64,000 nucleotides of DNA, taken from an uncultured Pelagibacteraceae bacterium (GTDB lineage: Bacteria > Pseudomonadota > Alphaproteobacteria > Pelagibacterales > Pelagibacteraceae). Under the pieces are notes generated by a model, which was not told where the DNA came from, did not search any database, and was given only the letters and a program-made list of their open reading frames with translations. Location: positions 77,588 through 141,587 of the forward strand of contig CABYIV010000002.1 in NCBI GenBank assembly GCA_902519255.1, in the 5' to 3' direction. Both the position numbers and the translations under genes were made by a program. Every line of letters starts with the position of its first letter. Within the stretch, counting starts at the first letter, position 1. Positions 21,002 to 31,143 of this stretch are shown here, in pieces.

Positions 21002-24000
21002 CTTGACCGACTAATTTTTTGTTTGATATAGGATTTTCTAACTTATCTAACATTTCTTTTGGACAAACTTGGACAAAATTATTTATTTCATTTTCAAAAT
21101 TCTCAACAATTTTTTTCGAGATGGTTGAATTTGTTTCTATCGCATGCTCTTGAATTAATTTCCTTAGATGCTCAATCCAAAATTTAGTTTCTGGAGTTTG
21201 CCAAACTACACTTTCAGGATTTACTTTTTTATCAAATTGATTTTCAGGGTCATAAATAAATGCCATACCTCCTGTCATGCCAGCTCCAAAATTATCACCA
21301 ATATCTCCTAATATAATAATGTTTCCACCTGTCATGTATTCACAACCATTTGAATCACAACCCTCTACTACTGCAGTTGCGCCTGAATTTCTAACAGCAA
21401 ATCTCTCTCCTGCTTGTCCTGCCGCTAATAATTTTCCTGAAGTAGCTCCATACAAAACAGTGTTTCCTATAATAGTATTTTCATTTGAAACAAGGTTACT
21501 TTCATCTTGTAATTTAATTACAATAGTCCCACCTGATAGTCCTTTAGCAACATAGTCATTTGCATCTCCTTTTAAAATTAGTTTTAATCCTTTAATGGCA
21601 AATGCGCCGAAAGATTGACCTGCTGAACCTTTAAAATTTAATTCGATCGAATTTTCATCAAGATTATTATTTCCAAATTTTTTATACAAATGATATGAAA
21701 TTCTTGTGCCAACTGCTCTATCAGTATTTTGAATTTCAAATTCATCATTTATTTTTTCTTTTTTATTTATTTTGTTTTCTATTTCTGGCCATAATTTTTG
21801 GTCTAAAGTGTCTGGAACAGAATTAATTTCTGGTTTTTCACAATATCTTTTATTTTTTCCAGGGTCTGCCTGAACAAAAAGAGGATTTAAATCTAAATCA
21901 TCCAAATTTGGTGATCCTTTACTTACTTGCCTTAGTAAGTCAGTTCTTCCGATTACTTCATTTAAAGATTTGAAACCAAGATCAGCAAGTATTTCTCTTA
22001 CCTCCTCTGCTATAAATGTAAAAAGATTTACAACTTTTTCAGGAGTTCCAGTAAATTTTTCTCTTAATTTATCATCTTGTGTGCAAACACCCACTGGACA
22101 TGTATTTGAATGACATTGTCTGACCATTATACAACCCATCGCTACTAAAGCAGTTGTTGCTACGCCAAATTCTTCTGCTCCCATCATGGCTGCAATTACA
22201 ACATCTCTTCCTGTTTTTATTCCACCGTCAGTTCTAAGCGTCACTTGATGTCTCAAGTTATTTAAAGTCAATACCTGATTTGCTTCTGTTAATCCCATCT
22301 CCCAAGGAACTCCAACATATTTGACGCTTGTCTGTGGAGTGGCTCCTGTACCTCCTGAGTGCCCTGAGATTAAAATTATATCTGCTTTAGCTTTTGCAAC
22401 TCCAGCAGCTATTGTTCCAATTCCTGAGGAAGCAACTAATTTAACTCCAACCCTAGCCTTAGGATTTATTTGTTTTAAATCATAAATTAATTGAGCTAGA
22501 TCTTCTATTGAGTAAATATCATGATGTGGTGGAGGTGATATTAAAGTAACCCCTGGTGTTGAGTGTCTCAATCTCGCAATTTCATCTGTAACTTTAAAAC
22601 CTGGTAATTGTCCACCTTCACCTGGTTTAGCACCCTGTGCAATTTTGATTTCAATCTCATTACAATTATTTAAATAATTAATGGTTACTCCAAATCTAGC
22701 TGATGCAATTTGTTTAACCCTTGAATTTGCACTATCTCCATTCTCCATAATCTTAAATCTATTTTCATCTTCTCCACCTTCACCACTACAAGATGCGCCT
22801 TTAATTCTGTTCATACCAACAGCAAGAGTTTCATGTGCTTCTTTAGATAAAGCTCCATGAGACATACTTCCACTTCCAAATCTTTTTAATATATTAGATG
22901 CAGGCTCAACATTAGATATATCGATGGGATTTTTAGATTTAAAATCTACTAAATCTCTTAAACTTATTGGATTTAGATTATAAATACCTTTAATGTATTT
23001 TTTATATATTTCATAAGATCCTTGTCCAACCGCAGTTTGCAGTAAATGAATAAGTTTGCCTTGATACTGATGTGTTTCACCATTTTTTCTATATCTGTAA
23101 ATACCTCCAATAGGTAAAATATTTGAATTATTGAAAAATGCTTCTTTGTGTATAGTTCTGATTTTCTTTTCTATTCCTTTTAAACCAATTCCAGAAATCT
23201 TTGATAACATCCCAGGAAAGTAATCTTTCACAATTGTTCTGCTTAGTCCCACAGTTTCAAAATTACATCCGCCTCTATAAGAACTTAAAACAGAAATTCC
23301 CATTTTAGACATTATTTTAAGAAGACCGAGATTGACTGATTTAATATATCTTGAAACACATTCATCAAAAGTGAAATTTCCAAATAATTTCTTAGAATGT
23401 CTTTGATATAAGCTATCAAAAGCTAAATAAGGGTTCACTGTAGTAGCACCAACACCAATTAATGTTGCAAAAGAGTGAGTATCTAAAGCATCTCCAGTTT
23501 GAACATTAATAGAAACATAACCTCTCAAACCTAATTTAACTAAATGTGTATTTATTGCCCCTATACATAAAAGCATCGGCATTGGCATTCTATTTTCTGA
23601 AATATTTTTATCTGATAATATTATTTGTTTAATTCCCTCTCTAACAGCTTGCTCAGATTTAACTTTGAGTAAATTTATTGATGTCTCTAAATCATCATCT
23701 TTGCTGAATGTACAATCTAAAACTTTATTATTATTTCCAAAGAATTTTAAAAATTTTTCAAATTGTGCATTTGATAATATCGGACTATTTAAGACATAAA
23801 TATTGTCTTTAGTTAATTTACTAAAATCTAAAATATTACCAAGATTTCCAAATCTTGTCTTTAAACTCATAACTTTATTTTCTCTTAGAGAGTCAATTGG
23901 TGGATTTGTAACCTGACTAAAGTTTTGTCTAAAGTAATGATATAATGGTCTATATTTGTCAGATAAAACTGCTAAAGGCGTGTCATCACCCATTGAGCCT

Positions 24001-25490
24001 GTTGCTTCTTTAGCATCTTCTGCCATTGGATGAAGAATTAATTCTAAATCTTCTATGCTATATCCAAAACAATGTTGAAAATTCCTCAAACTTTGGCCTT
24101 CCAGCTCTACTTTTTCAGTTTCTGCCTCCAATTTTTTATCAAGATCAATAATCTGATTGTTGTAATGTTTATATTCTTTTGAAAGGTAGTTTTTTATTTC
24201 ATCGTTTGAATATACTTTGCCTTTTTCTATTCTAACTCCTAATATTTCTCCAGGTCCTAATCTTCCTTTAGATACAATTTTTTTCTCATTTAAATCTATC
24301 ATTCCTGTTTCACTTCCTGCAAAAAGAAGTTTGTCTCTTGTCACTGTATATCTAAGTGGTCTTAATCCATTTCTGTCAGTTGCAACAATTACCCATTCAT
24401 TATCAGTTGCAGCTATAGCAGCTGGCCCATCCCAAGGCTCCATGGTACTATTTAAAAAATTGAATAGTTGTTGATGATCTTTTTTTAATACCTTATTTTT
24501 TTTTGACCAAGCGTCTGGTATTAACATTAATTTTGCTAGAGGAGCAGGCTGTCCAGAAATATTTAATAACTCAAAAACATTATCTAATGATGCAGAGTCG
24601 GAATTGCCAGCTGGTATTACAGGCTTAAGATTCTCTATATCTTCGAAAACTGGACTAAACATCTCTTCTTCGTGAACCTTCATCCAATTAACATTTCCTT
24701 TAAGAGTATTTATTTCACCATTATGCGCTATAGATCTAAATGGTTGAGCTAAGTCCCAACTTGGCGCAGTATTAGTTGAAAATCTTTGGTGAAATATTGC
24801 ATACCTAGATATAAATCTTTCATCTTTCAAGTCAGTATAAAAATCTGACAAAGCTTCTGCTAAAAACATTCCTTTGTAAATGATAGATTTAGAACTAAAT
24901 GAACATATATAAAAATTATTTAATTGATTATTGAGAGCTTCTTTTTCAATTACTCTTCTAGTTTCATACAATTTTTGTTCCAGAGATTTATTGACAACTT
25001 TTTTGTCATTGTATGTGAACAATACTTGAGTAATTTCAGGTCTTGTTTGTTCAGCTTTTTCTCCTAAGACAGAGGGATCAACAGGAACTTGTCTCCAACC
25101 ATAGATACTAAAATTTCTCTTTGTTAGTTCACTTTCAACAATAGTTCTACATTGCTCTTGAGCGCTATAATCATTTCTCGGTAAGAAAATCATACCCACA
25201 CATAGTTCAGAATTATCATGTTTATGACCAGTGACTTCAATTTTTTCCTCAAAGAAATCTTTAGGAATTTCAATATGGATTCCAGCACCATCTCCAGTTT
25301 TTCCGTCTGCATCGATTGCACCCCTATGCCAAACAGCTTTTAAGGCATCGATTCCATATTCTACGACTTTTCTTGATTTTAGACCTTCGGTGGATGCTAC
25401 TAAACCTACACCACATGCATCATGTTCCATTTCTTCCGAGTAAACATGATTACTTTTTAAAATTTTTAAATTTTTATTTCTTAACTTCAT
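20994..25490 (-). CDS. gltB: Glutamate synthase (NADPH) large subunit
   Basis: It makes two glutamates from glutamine and 2-oxoglutarate, channelling ammonia between sites. The 1498-residue length is standard. After a short propeptide the nucleophile Cys26 (MEHDACGVGLVA) opens the class II amidotransferase domain; a central domain follows, then the FMN domain with GEGGEDENRF and SGHSGGTGATP, the 3Fe-4S motif CIMVRQCHSNTC (C-x5-C-x4-C), and the C-terminal GXGXG beta-helix region with GATSGKL and TGGNIIILG. The start abuts gltD (1-base overlap). It is a main nitrogen-assimilation enzyme. Confidence 0.97.
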   Translation of the reverse strand: MKLRNKNLKILKSNHVYSEEMEHDACGVGLVASTEGLKSRKVVEYGIDALKAVWHRGAIDADGKTGDGAGIHIEIPKDFFEEKIEVTGHKHDNSELCVGMIFLPRNDYSAQEQCRTIVESELTKRNFSIYGWRQVPVDPSVLGEKAEQTRPEITQVLFTYNDKKVVNKSLEQKLYETRRVIEKEALNNQLNNFYICSFSSKSIIYKGMFLAEALSDFYTDLKDERFISRYAIFHQRFSTNTAPSWDLAQPFRSIAHNGEINTLKGNVNWMKVHEEEMFSPVFEDIENLKPVIPAGNSDSASLDNVFELLNISGQPAPLAKLMLIPDAWSKKNKVLKKDHQQLFNFLNSTMEPWDGPAAIAATDNEWVIVATDRNGLRPLRYTVTRDKLLFAGSETGMIDLNEKKIVSKGRLGPGEILGVRIEKGKVYSNDEIKNYLSKEYKHYNNQIIDLDKKLEAETEKVELEGQSLRNFQHCFGYSIEDLELILHPMAEDAKEATGSMGDDTPLAVLSDKYRPLYHYFRQNFSQVTNPPIDSLRENKVMSLKTRFGNLGNILDFSKLTKDNIYVLNSPILSNAQFEKFLKFFGNNNKVLDCTFSKDDDLETSINLLKVKSEQAVREGIKQIILSDKNISENRMPMPMLLCIGAINTHLVKLGLRGYVSINVQTGDALDTHSFATLIGVGATTVNPYLAFDSLYQRHSKKLFGNFTFDECVSRYIKSVNLGLLKIMSKMGISVLSSYRGGCNFETVGLSRTIVKDYFPGMLSKISGIGLKGIEKKIRTIHKEAFFNNSNILPIGGIYRYRKNGETHQYQGKLIHLLQTAVGQGSYEIYKKYIKGIYNLNPISLRDLVDFKSKNPIDISNVEPASNILKRFGSGSMSHGALSKEAHETLAVGMNRIKGASCSGEGGEDENRFKIMENGDSANSRVKQIASARFGVTINYLNNCNEIEIKIAQGAKPGEGGQLPGFKVTDEIARLRHSTPGVTLISPPPHHDIYSIEDLAQLIYDLKQINPKARVGVKLVASSGIGTIAAGVAKAKADIILISGHSGGTGATPQTSVKYVGVPWEMGLTEANQVLTLNNLRHQVTLRTDGGIKTGRDVVIAAMMGAEEFGVATTALVAMGCIMVRQCHSNTCPVGVCTQDDKLREKFTGTPEKVVNLFTFIAEEVREILADLGFKSLNEVIGRTDLLRQVSKGSPNLDDLDLNPLFVQADPGKNKRYCEKPEINSVPDTLDQKLWPEIENKINKKEKINDEFEIQNTDRAVGTRISYHLYKKFGNNNLDENSIELNFKGSAGQSFGAFAIKGLKLILKGDANDYVAKGLSGGTIVIKLQDESNLVSNENTIIGNTVLYGATSGKLLAAGQAGERFAVRNSGATAVVEGCDSNGCEYMTGGNIIILGDIGDNFGAGMTGGMAFIYDPENQFDKKVNPESVVWQTPETKFWIEHLRKLIQEHAIETNSTISKKIVENFENEINNFVQVCPKEMLDKLENPISNKKLVGQAS

Positions 25491-26923
25491 TAAGCAACTC
25501 TAAGTTTTTGTTTACTTTCTAAATAATTATCAATTGATGTTGCGGCATCTCTTCCGTCTTTTATACCCCAAACCACTAAAGATGCTCCACGAACTATATC
25601 TCCGGCTGCAAAAACTCCCTCTATACTAGTTTCCATTGTATCAAAATCCGCTTTTATTGTTCCCCATCTTGATACTTGTAATTTTTCTTCATTAAATAAT
25701 TTTGGAAGATCTTCTGGATCAAATCCGAGTGCTTTGATTACAAGATCAGCTTTAATTTCAAAATCTGAATTTTCTTCAACAACTGGTTTTCTTCTTCCGC
25801 TATCATCTGGCTCACCCAATATCATTTTATTAACAACTACACTTTCAATTTTATTTGTTCCCTTAAACTCTTTAGGGCTTGTTAACCAAATGAATTCAAC
25901 ACCTTCTTCCTCTGCATTGCCAACTTCTCTTGCTGATCCTGGCATATTTTCTCTATCTCTTCTATATAAACATTTTACAGATTTAGCATTCTGTCTTACC
26001 GAAGTCCTTAAGCAGTCCATTGCTGTATCGCCACCTCCAATTACTACAACATCTTTGCCTTCAGCATTTAAAGTTCCGTTATCAAACAACTCAACTTTAT
26101 CACCTAGTCCTTTTTTATTTGATGCTGTCAAAAATTCCATGGCAGGGAAAATATTACTCAAATCGTTACCAGGTAGATTAACTTCTCTAGCTTTATAAAC
26201 TCCTGTAGCTATTAAAATTGCATCATGTTTTTCTCTTAACTCCGTTAAGCTGGAATCTTTTCCAACTTCAAAGTTTAAGACAAATTTTATTCCGCTTTCT
26301 TCCAAAAGTTTTATTCTTCTTTGAACAACATGCTTTTCTAATTTAAATCCTGGGATACCATATATTAGTAGCCCTCCAGCTCTGTCGTAACGATCATATA
26401 TAGTTACCTTGTATCCTTTTTTTCTGAGTTGTTCTCCACAAGCAAGTCCAGCAGGACCAGAACCTATAATTCCTACACTCTTGTTTTTTTCACTATTTAT
26501 TTCTATTGGTTTAACCCAACCATTTTCCCAAGCTTTCTCTGTGATATATTTTTCTATTGATCCAATAGTTACTGTTCCATGACCCGATTGCTCTATTACA
26601 CAATTTCCTTCACACAGCCTATCCTGGGGGCAAATTCTTCCACAAACTTCTGGCATGTTGTTTGTGCTTTGTGATAATTGATAAGCTTCCTCATATCTTC
26701 CCTCAGCAGTTAGTTTAAGCCAATCTGGTATATTGTTACTTAATGGACAATGAACTTGGCAAAATGGTACTCCACATTGGGAACATCTGCTTGACTGCTG
26801 AACAGCTCTATCTTTTAGAAATTCTTGATATATTTCCTCAAAATCCTCTTTTCGGTCTGATATATCTCTTTTAGGTGGATTTTGTTGACCTATATCAACA
26901 AACTTAAGCATTTTTTCTGACAT
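25490..26923 (-). CDS. gltD: Glutamate synthase small subunit
   Basis: The 477-residue FAD/4Fe-4S subunit passes electrons from NADPH to GltB. The N-terminus carries two cysteine clusters, CSQCGVPFCQVHCP and CGRICPQDRLCEGNC, then an FAD-binding GSGPAGLACGEQL and an NADPH-binding VVIGGGDTAMDC. The C-terminal GVFAAGDIVRGASLV completes the FAD site. It is first in the gltD-gltB unit, the reverse of the E. coli order. Confidence 0.97.
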   Translation of the reverse strand: MSEKMLKFVDIGQQNPPKRDISDRKEDFEEIYQEFLKDRAVQQSSRCSQCGVPFCQVHCPLSNNIPDWLKLTAEGRYEEAYQLSQSTNNMPEVCGRICPQDRLCEGNCVIEQSGHGTVTIGSIEKYITEKAWENGWVKPIEINSEKNKSVGIIGSGPAGLACGEQLRKKGYKVTIYDRYDRAGGLLIYGIPGFKLEKHVVQRRIKLLEESGIKFVLNFEVGKDSSLTELREKHDAILIATGVYKAREVNLPGNDLSNIFPAMEFLTASNKKGLGDKVELFDNGTLNAEGKDVVVIGGGDTAMDCLRTSVRQNAKSVKCLYRRDRENMPGSAREVGNAEEEGVEFIWLTSPKEFKGTNKIESVVVNKMILGEPDDSGRRKPVVEENSDFEIKADLVIKALGFDPEDLPKLFNEEKLQVSRWGTIKADFDTMETSIEGVFAAGDIVRGASLVVWGIKDGRDAATSIDNYLESKQKLRVA

Positions 26924-26976
26924 GGTGGACGCTGTATATACGATAAAAATTTAATAATAAACAATTACAAGGTCAT

Positions 26977-26994
26977 AAATATTGACTAATATTT
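26977..26994. promoter_or_regulatory. Small inverted repeat in the gltD/uppP divergent spacer
   Basis: Arms AAATATT (26977-26983) and AATATTT (26988-26994) flank GACT. The repeat lies about 54 bases upstream of gltD. A TTGACT hexamer overlapping it could be a -35 element for uppP. In such A+T-rich DNA a 7-bp palindrome may be chance; an operator role is speculative. Confidence 0.25.
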
Positions 26995-27101
26995 CACAAA
27001 ACTTAAATAAATCAGCGGTTTTTTCTTATTATGCATAGATGATATGCAAATATGTAATTGCTTTAATTTGGTTACAATTTCATTATGAAGTATTGGATCT
27101 A

Positions 27102-27869
27102 ATGATTTCAAAATATGTAGAGACGCTAATTTTATCAATTATTCAAGGAATATCTGAGTTTATTCCAGTTAGCTCGTCTGCACATCTTTTAATTATATCA
27201 AGATTGAGTGACTTCAATGTTAGCAACCTACAATTAGATATTAGTCTGCATTTAGGTTCTTTGTTAGCAATTATTTTATTTTTTAGAAAAGAGTTAATAA
27301 ATATCATTAATAATAAAAATATATTTCTACTAATAATTCTTGGGTCTATACCATTAGTTATTGTTGGTTATATTTTTTACTCCACAAATTTAATTGATCA
27401 ATTTAGAAACTTAAAAGTTGTCGCTTGGACAACTTTGATTTTTGGAATTTTATTATACTTTTCAGATAAGTTTGAATTGAAAAATAAAATTTCTTCAGAA
27501 TTAAATATTAAAAGTATTATTATAATAGGGTTATTTCAGATTTTAGCTATTATTCCAGGAGTCAGTAGATCAGGTATAGTAATTACAGCTTCAAGATTTT
27601 TAAAATTTGACAGAGTTGAATCATCAAAGATAGCTTTTTATCTGTCTATTCCAGCTTTAGCAGGTGCAAGTGTTTTGGGATTTAAAGATGTTATTGATGA
27701 TCAAATAAATTTTGATGCTATATTTATTTTTTCTACTTCAGCTTCATTTTTATTTTCTTATTTTACAATTAAATATTTCCTTATTTATGTTAAAATGTTT
27801 AGTTTGAGTTTTTTTGTTATTTATAGAATAGTTTTAAGTATTATTCTTTTTTCAATTATTTACTTGTGA
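27102..27869 (+). CDS. uppP: Undecaprenyl-diphosphatase
   Basis: It recycles the undecaprenyl carrier for peptidoglycan and surface glycans at the inner membrane. The ATG at 27102 gives 255 residues and the family N-terminus MISKYVETLILSIIQG; an upstream TTG-started extension adds residues unlike the family. Both signature motifs are present: QGISEFIPVSSSAHL at about 14-28 and PGVSRSG at about 155-161, within roughly eight membrane segments. It may supply carrier for glycosyl transfer. Its end overlaps the convergent EamA gene by 18 bases. Confidence 0.93.
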   Translation: MISKYVETLILSIIQGISEFIPVSSSAHLLIISRLSDFNVSNLQLDISLHLGSLLAIILFFRKELINIINNKNIFLLIILGSIPLVIVGYIFYSTNLIDQFRNLKVVAWTTLIFGILLYFSDKFELKNKISSELNIKSIIIIGLFQILAIIPGVSRSGIVITASRFLKFDRVESSKIAFYLSIPALAGASVLGFKDVIDDQINFDAIFIFSTSASFLFSYFTIKYFLIYVKMFSLSFFVIYRIVLSIILFSIIYL

Positions 27870-28751
27870 TTTTTTGGACGTTGGAGCAATTTGAGAAAAT
27901 ATTACAGCAATAAGAATTAATACACATCCTATAATATTATTTATGTTAAGAACTTGACTTAAAATAATCCATCCAGCAATTGTTGCAAAGACACCTTCAA
28001 GAGAGTAAATTATTGCTGCTGGAGCTTCTTCAATATTTTTTTGTGCAAACATTTGTAAAGTAAAAGCAATTCCTCCAGATAAGACGCCTGCATATAATAT
28101 TGAACTATACTCAGTTAAAATTTTTGTAATAACTACTTCCTCTAAAATAAAAGCAAATATAAGAGATAAACCAAAAACAAGAGCTGCTTGTAATGCTGCA
28201 TAAAAAATTGGTATATTAAATTTCTCCATAAATTTTCCAGCGAAAATTATATGTAAAGCCCAAAATAGTGAGCATAGAATAACTAAAGTATCACCTATCA
28301 TAATTTCTGAGTTTGAAAAATCACTTAATAGGTAAACACCTATTATACATAAACCTATTGAAGGCCAAAGACTCCAATGGACTTTAATAGAATAAATAAA
28401 AAATAATAAAATTGGAACTAATGGAACATAAAAAACTGTGAAAAAAGCTGCATTAGCTATATTCGTGTATTGTAATGCGGCTTGCTGCAAGTAAGTGCCT
28501 AAAAATAATGATATACCCATTAAAAATAAATATTTTAAAAATAATTTTTTATTAGAATTGATTTCATAATTAATTTTTTTTCTTTCTAAAATTAAAGCAA
28601 TGGGTAGAACTGTAAGAAAACCAACAAAAAATCTAGATGCATTGAATGTTAATGGACCAATATTGTCCATGCCTGTGTCTTGAGCAATGAAAGCAGTGCC
28701 CCAAATAAATGTTGTTATCAAAGCGCATATTAGCGATGTAGTTTTGGACAT
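27852..28751 (-). CDS. EamA/DMT-family transporter
   Basis: A 299-residue protein with ten hydrophobic segments and two EamA repeats, the layout of drug/metabolite exporters. The N-terminal TFIWGTAFIAQDTG and second-half LEGVFATIAGWIILSQ are typical of the family. It follows the 2OG dioxygenase by 14 bases in the aceE-aceF-dioxygenase unit, so it may move a metabolite related to that enzyme. Substrate unknown. Confidence 0.85.
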   Translation of the reverse strand: MSKTTSLICALITTFIWGTAFIAQDTGMDNIGPLTFNASRFFVGFLTVLPIALILERKKINYEINSNKKLFLKYLFLMGISLFLGTYLQQAALQYTNIANAAFFTVFYVPLVPILLFFIYSIKVHWSLWPSIGLCIIGVYLLSDFSNSEIMIGDTLVILCSLFWALHIIFAGKFMEKFNIPIFYAALQAALVFGLSLIFAFILEEVVITKILTEYSSILYAGVLSGGIAFTLQMFAQKNIEEAPAAIIYSLEGVFATIAGWIILSQVLNINNIIGCVLILIAVIFSQIAPTSKKSQVNN

Positions 28752-28765
28752 TAATTTAATTAAAT

Positions 28766-29863
28766 TTAGATAATATTATTCATTCTACAACAGCTATCAA
28801 AATCTTCTTTGTTGATATAGCAACCAGCCATTTTTCTTATACCTGAAAATGCGCCTCTACCATGCATTACTCTCCAATTATTAAAAATTAGTAATTCACC
28901 AGGTTTTAAAATATGCCTCCACTGATATTGCTTTTGGTTTGCCATCGTATCAAATATTTTAATTGCTTTATAAAAATTAATTGTTTTCTGATTATTTTCT
29001 CTAAAAGGTGCTCTATCGTAATTGTTAAAACTAATTTGATCAAAATTATTTTTTTCATTTAATTTTATTATTGGTCTTTTTGCTTCAAGACGAACACCAT
29101 CACCAATATAAGTACCTTTAACTTTTGTATTTGTTAAAGTTTTAAAATGTTTTTTATATTTTTGTTTGATTTCATTTGCCAATTTAAATCCATCTACCAT
29201 TATAGAATCTCCACCTTTAGCATCATACTTACAACAAAGCAGTAATTGTAAACCCGGAGCATCATTACTATATGTAGAGTCTGTATGTGGTCTCAGTTCT
29301 TGGTTTGAATATGCACTGTCTGCTTTTTTATTATTTGATTCAAAAGTCCACAATCCTCCAAAAATTGAATTTCTGACATAACCAATTTTTTTAGCTATAT
29401 ATTCAACAGAGTTTAAGTTCTTTGAACAATTTCTTACGACTGCAAAACCATATATGTGGATTTTTTTTAATAAATTTTTAAATCCAACTTTAGTTTGTAA
29501 TTGCTTATAATTAATGAAAATTTGATTTTTTATGTCTTTATCTTTCCAAAATTGAGTATCACTTTTAGTTTCTTCTTTTTTTAAAGAATTTTTTTTTAAA
29601 AATTCATATGAATATTTGGTTGGTTTATTTTCATCAGACCATAATATTTCAATGAATTTCCCTTTTTTTAATAATTTTGCTTTTTTAACTTTGATATTAA
29701 TGTCTAAATTAGCGGTATAAGTTATTCTTTGATTGGTTTTAAAATCCCAGTTTTCTTTATTTTTAATATGATCCTTTAACCAAATGTTAGGAAATGTTTC
29801 AAACTTATTGTCATTAAAGTAAAATACAGTTTTATTATTTAAAAGTTTAAAATTTTTAATCAT
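28766..29863 (-). CDS. Fe(II)/2-oxoglutarate dioxygenase, gamma-butyrobetaine/trimethyllysine hydroxylase-like
   Basis: Members hydroxylate trimethylammonium compounds in carnitine metabolism. The 365-residue protein has a small N-terminal domain (PNIWLKDHIKN at about 25-35) and a TauD-like catalytic domain with the metal triad His and Asp in RPHTDSTYS and distal His in NWRVMHGRGAFSG. The N-terminal domain of characterised relatives binds zinc through a WLRDNCxCxxC segment; here those cysteines are absent. The gene overlaps aceF by 4 bases (ATGA), placing it in the pyruvate dehydrogenase unit. Exact substrate is inferred only at family level. Confidence 0.75.
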   Translation of the reverse strand: MIKNFKLLNNKTVFYFNDNKFETFPNIWLKDHIKNKENWDFKTNQRITYTANLDINIKVKKAKLLKKGKFIEILWSDENKPTKYSYEFLKKNSLKKEETKSDTQFWKDKDIKNQIFINYKQLQTKVGFKNLLKKIHIYGFAVVRNCSKNLNSVEYIAKKIGYVRNSIFGGLWTFESNNKKADSAYSNQELRPHTDSTYSNDAPGLQLLLCCKYDAKGGDSIMVDGFKLANEIKQKYKKHFKTLTNTKVKGTYIGDGVRLEAKRPIIKLNEKNNFDQISFNNYDRAPFRENNQKTINFYKAIKIFDTMANQKQYQWRHILKPGELLIFNNWRVMHGRGAFSGIRKMAGCYINKEDFDSCCRMNNII

Positions 29864-31143
29864 TGTTTAGCTAATTTGTAGGCAAAGTTTTTACCAAGGT
29901 TATTTTTTAATTCATTATTAAATCTTGAACCCTCAGCCCCGTCAATAATTCTATGATCGTAAGAGAGTGATAAAGGCAACATTGTTCTAGGTTTAAATTG
30001 TCCATCAATATAAACAGGTTTAATATAAGTCCTTCCAATTCCTAAAATAGCAACCTCAGGATAATTTATTATAGGAGTAAAATAAGTTCCTCCAATGCCA
30101 CCTAGGCTTGTTATAGTTATGGATCCTCCATAAAACTCTTTTTTATCTATCTTCAAATTTCGGCAATCATTACTAACTTTTTTTAGATCCTTGCTTATTT
30201 GATCTATATTCTTTTGATTAGCATTTCTTATTTTTGGCACCATTAAACCATTGGGGGTATCAACTGCAATTCCTACATGGAAGTATTTTTTTAATGTTAT
30301 TTTTCCATTTTCAATATTGTCAATAGAACTATTAAATCTTGGAAAAACTTTCAAAGCTTCCACAACTGCCTTTATAATAAATGCCAATGGAGTAATTTTC
30401 TTTTTTTCTCCAGTAAAAGTATCAGTCAAATTTTGTCTAAATTCTTCTAACTCAGTGATATCTGCTTCATCACAACTAGTAACATGCGGTATTGTTTGCC
30501 AAGAATTTGATAAATGTGGAGCAGCAATTCTTTTAATTCTTGGTATATCTTGAATTTCTACATCTCCAAAATCAGCGTGATCATATTCTGAGGGCTTTAT
30601 AGATGGAGCCTTCTTTTCTTCTTGAGGTTTATTAAAATTAGAAGATACGAATTTTTTTATATCCTCCTCTATAATTCTTCCTGATCTTTGTGATCCAGTA
30701 ATATTATTAATATCAACACCAAGTTCTCTTGCAAATTTTCTAGTTTTTGGACTAGCAAGTGCTTTGCTTGATTTGAATACACTAACTCTATTATTTTTTA
30801 TTGTTTCTTTTGGTTTTGAAATTACTTTTTCGGGTGGTTTTTGTATAATAGTTTCTTCTTTAATCTCGTTGACCTCTTCCTCAATTTGCTCATCTGGTTT
30901 TTCTTCTTCTGAGCCAATTATTAGTATTGATGAACCCTCTGAAACTTTATCACCAACTTTTAAATTAACTTTTTTAACACTACCTGAGTATGGGCTTGGG
31001 ATCTCAACACTTGATTTATCGCTTTCTATTGTAATTATCGGGTCATCTTTATTAATATTTGATCCTGCCTCTATTAATACCTCAATTACTTCAACATCTT
31101 TAAAATCACCAATGTTTGGAACTAATACTTCTTTCTCGCTCAT
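29860..31143 (-). CDS. aceF: Pyruvate dehydrogenase E2, dihydrolipoamide acetyltransferase
   Basis: E2 core of the pyruvate dehydrogenase complex, 427 residues. One N-terminal lipoyl domain (about 1-78) has the lipoylated Lys in ESDKSS; a Glu/Pro/Lys linker follows, then a peripheral-subunit-binding domain (ASPKTRKFARELGVDI at about 129-144) and the catalytic domain with SYDHRIIDGAEG near the C-terminus. It has a single lipoyl domain, against three in E. coli, while AceE here carries another. aceE and aceF share one base (stop/start). Confidence 0.94.
   Translation of the reverse strand: MSEKEVLVPNIGDFKDVEVIEVLIEAGSNINKDDPIITIESDKSSVEIPSPYSGSVKKVNLKVGDKVSEGSSILIIGSEEEKPDEQIEEEVNEIKEETIIQKPPEKVISKPKETIKNNRVSVFKSSKALASPKTRKFARELGVDINNITGSQRSGRIIEEDIKKFVSSNFNKPQEEKKAPSIKPSEYDHADFGDVEIQDIPRIKRIAAPHLSNSWQTIPHVTSCDEADITELEEFRQNLTDTFTGEKKKITPLAFIIKAVVEALKVFPRFNSSIDNIENGKITLKKYFHVGIAVDTPNGLMVPKIRNANQKNIDQISKDLKKVSNDCRNLKIDKKEFYGGSITITSLGGIGGTYFTPIINYPEVAILGIGRTYIKPVYIDGQFKPRTMLPLSLSYDHRIIDGAEGSRFNNELKNNLGKNFAYKLAKQ

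Noticed and set aside
20994..26923. Several rightward open frames inside gltB and gltD
   Set aside because: All are antisense to long, well-conserved glutamate synthase genes and show no independent coding signals.
27039..27101. 21-residue N-terminal extension of UppP
   Set aside because: The extension is unlike the family N-terminus and the ATG at 27102 fits the family start; kept as spacer.
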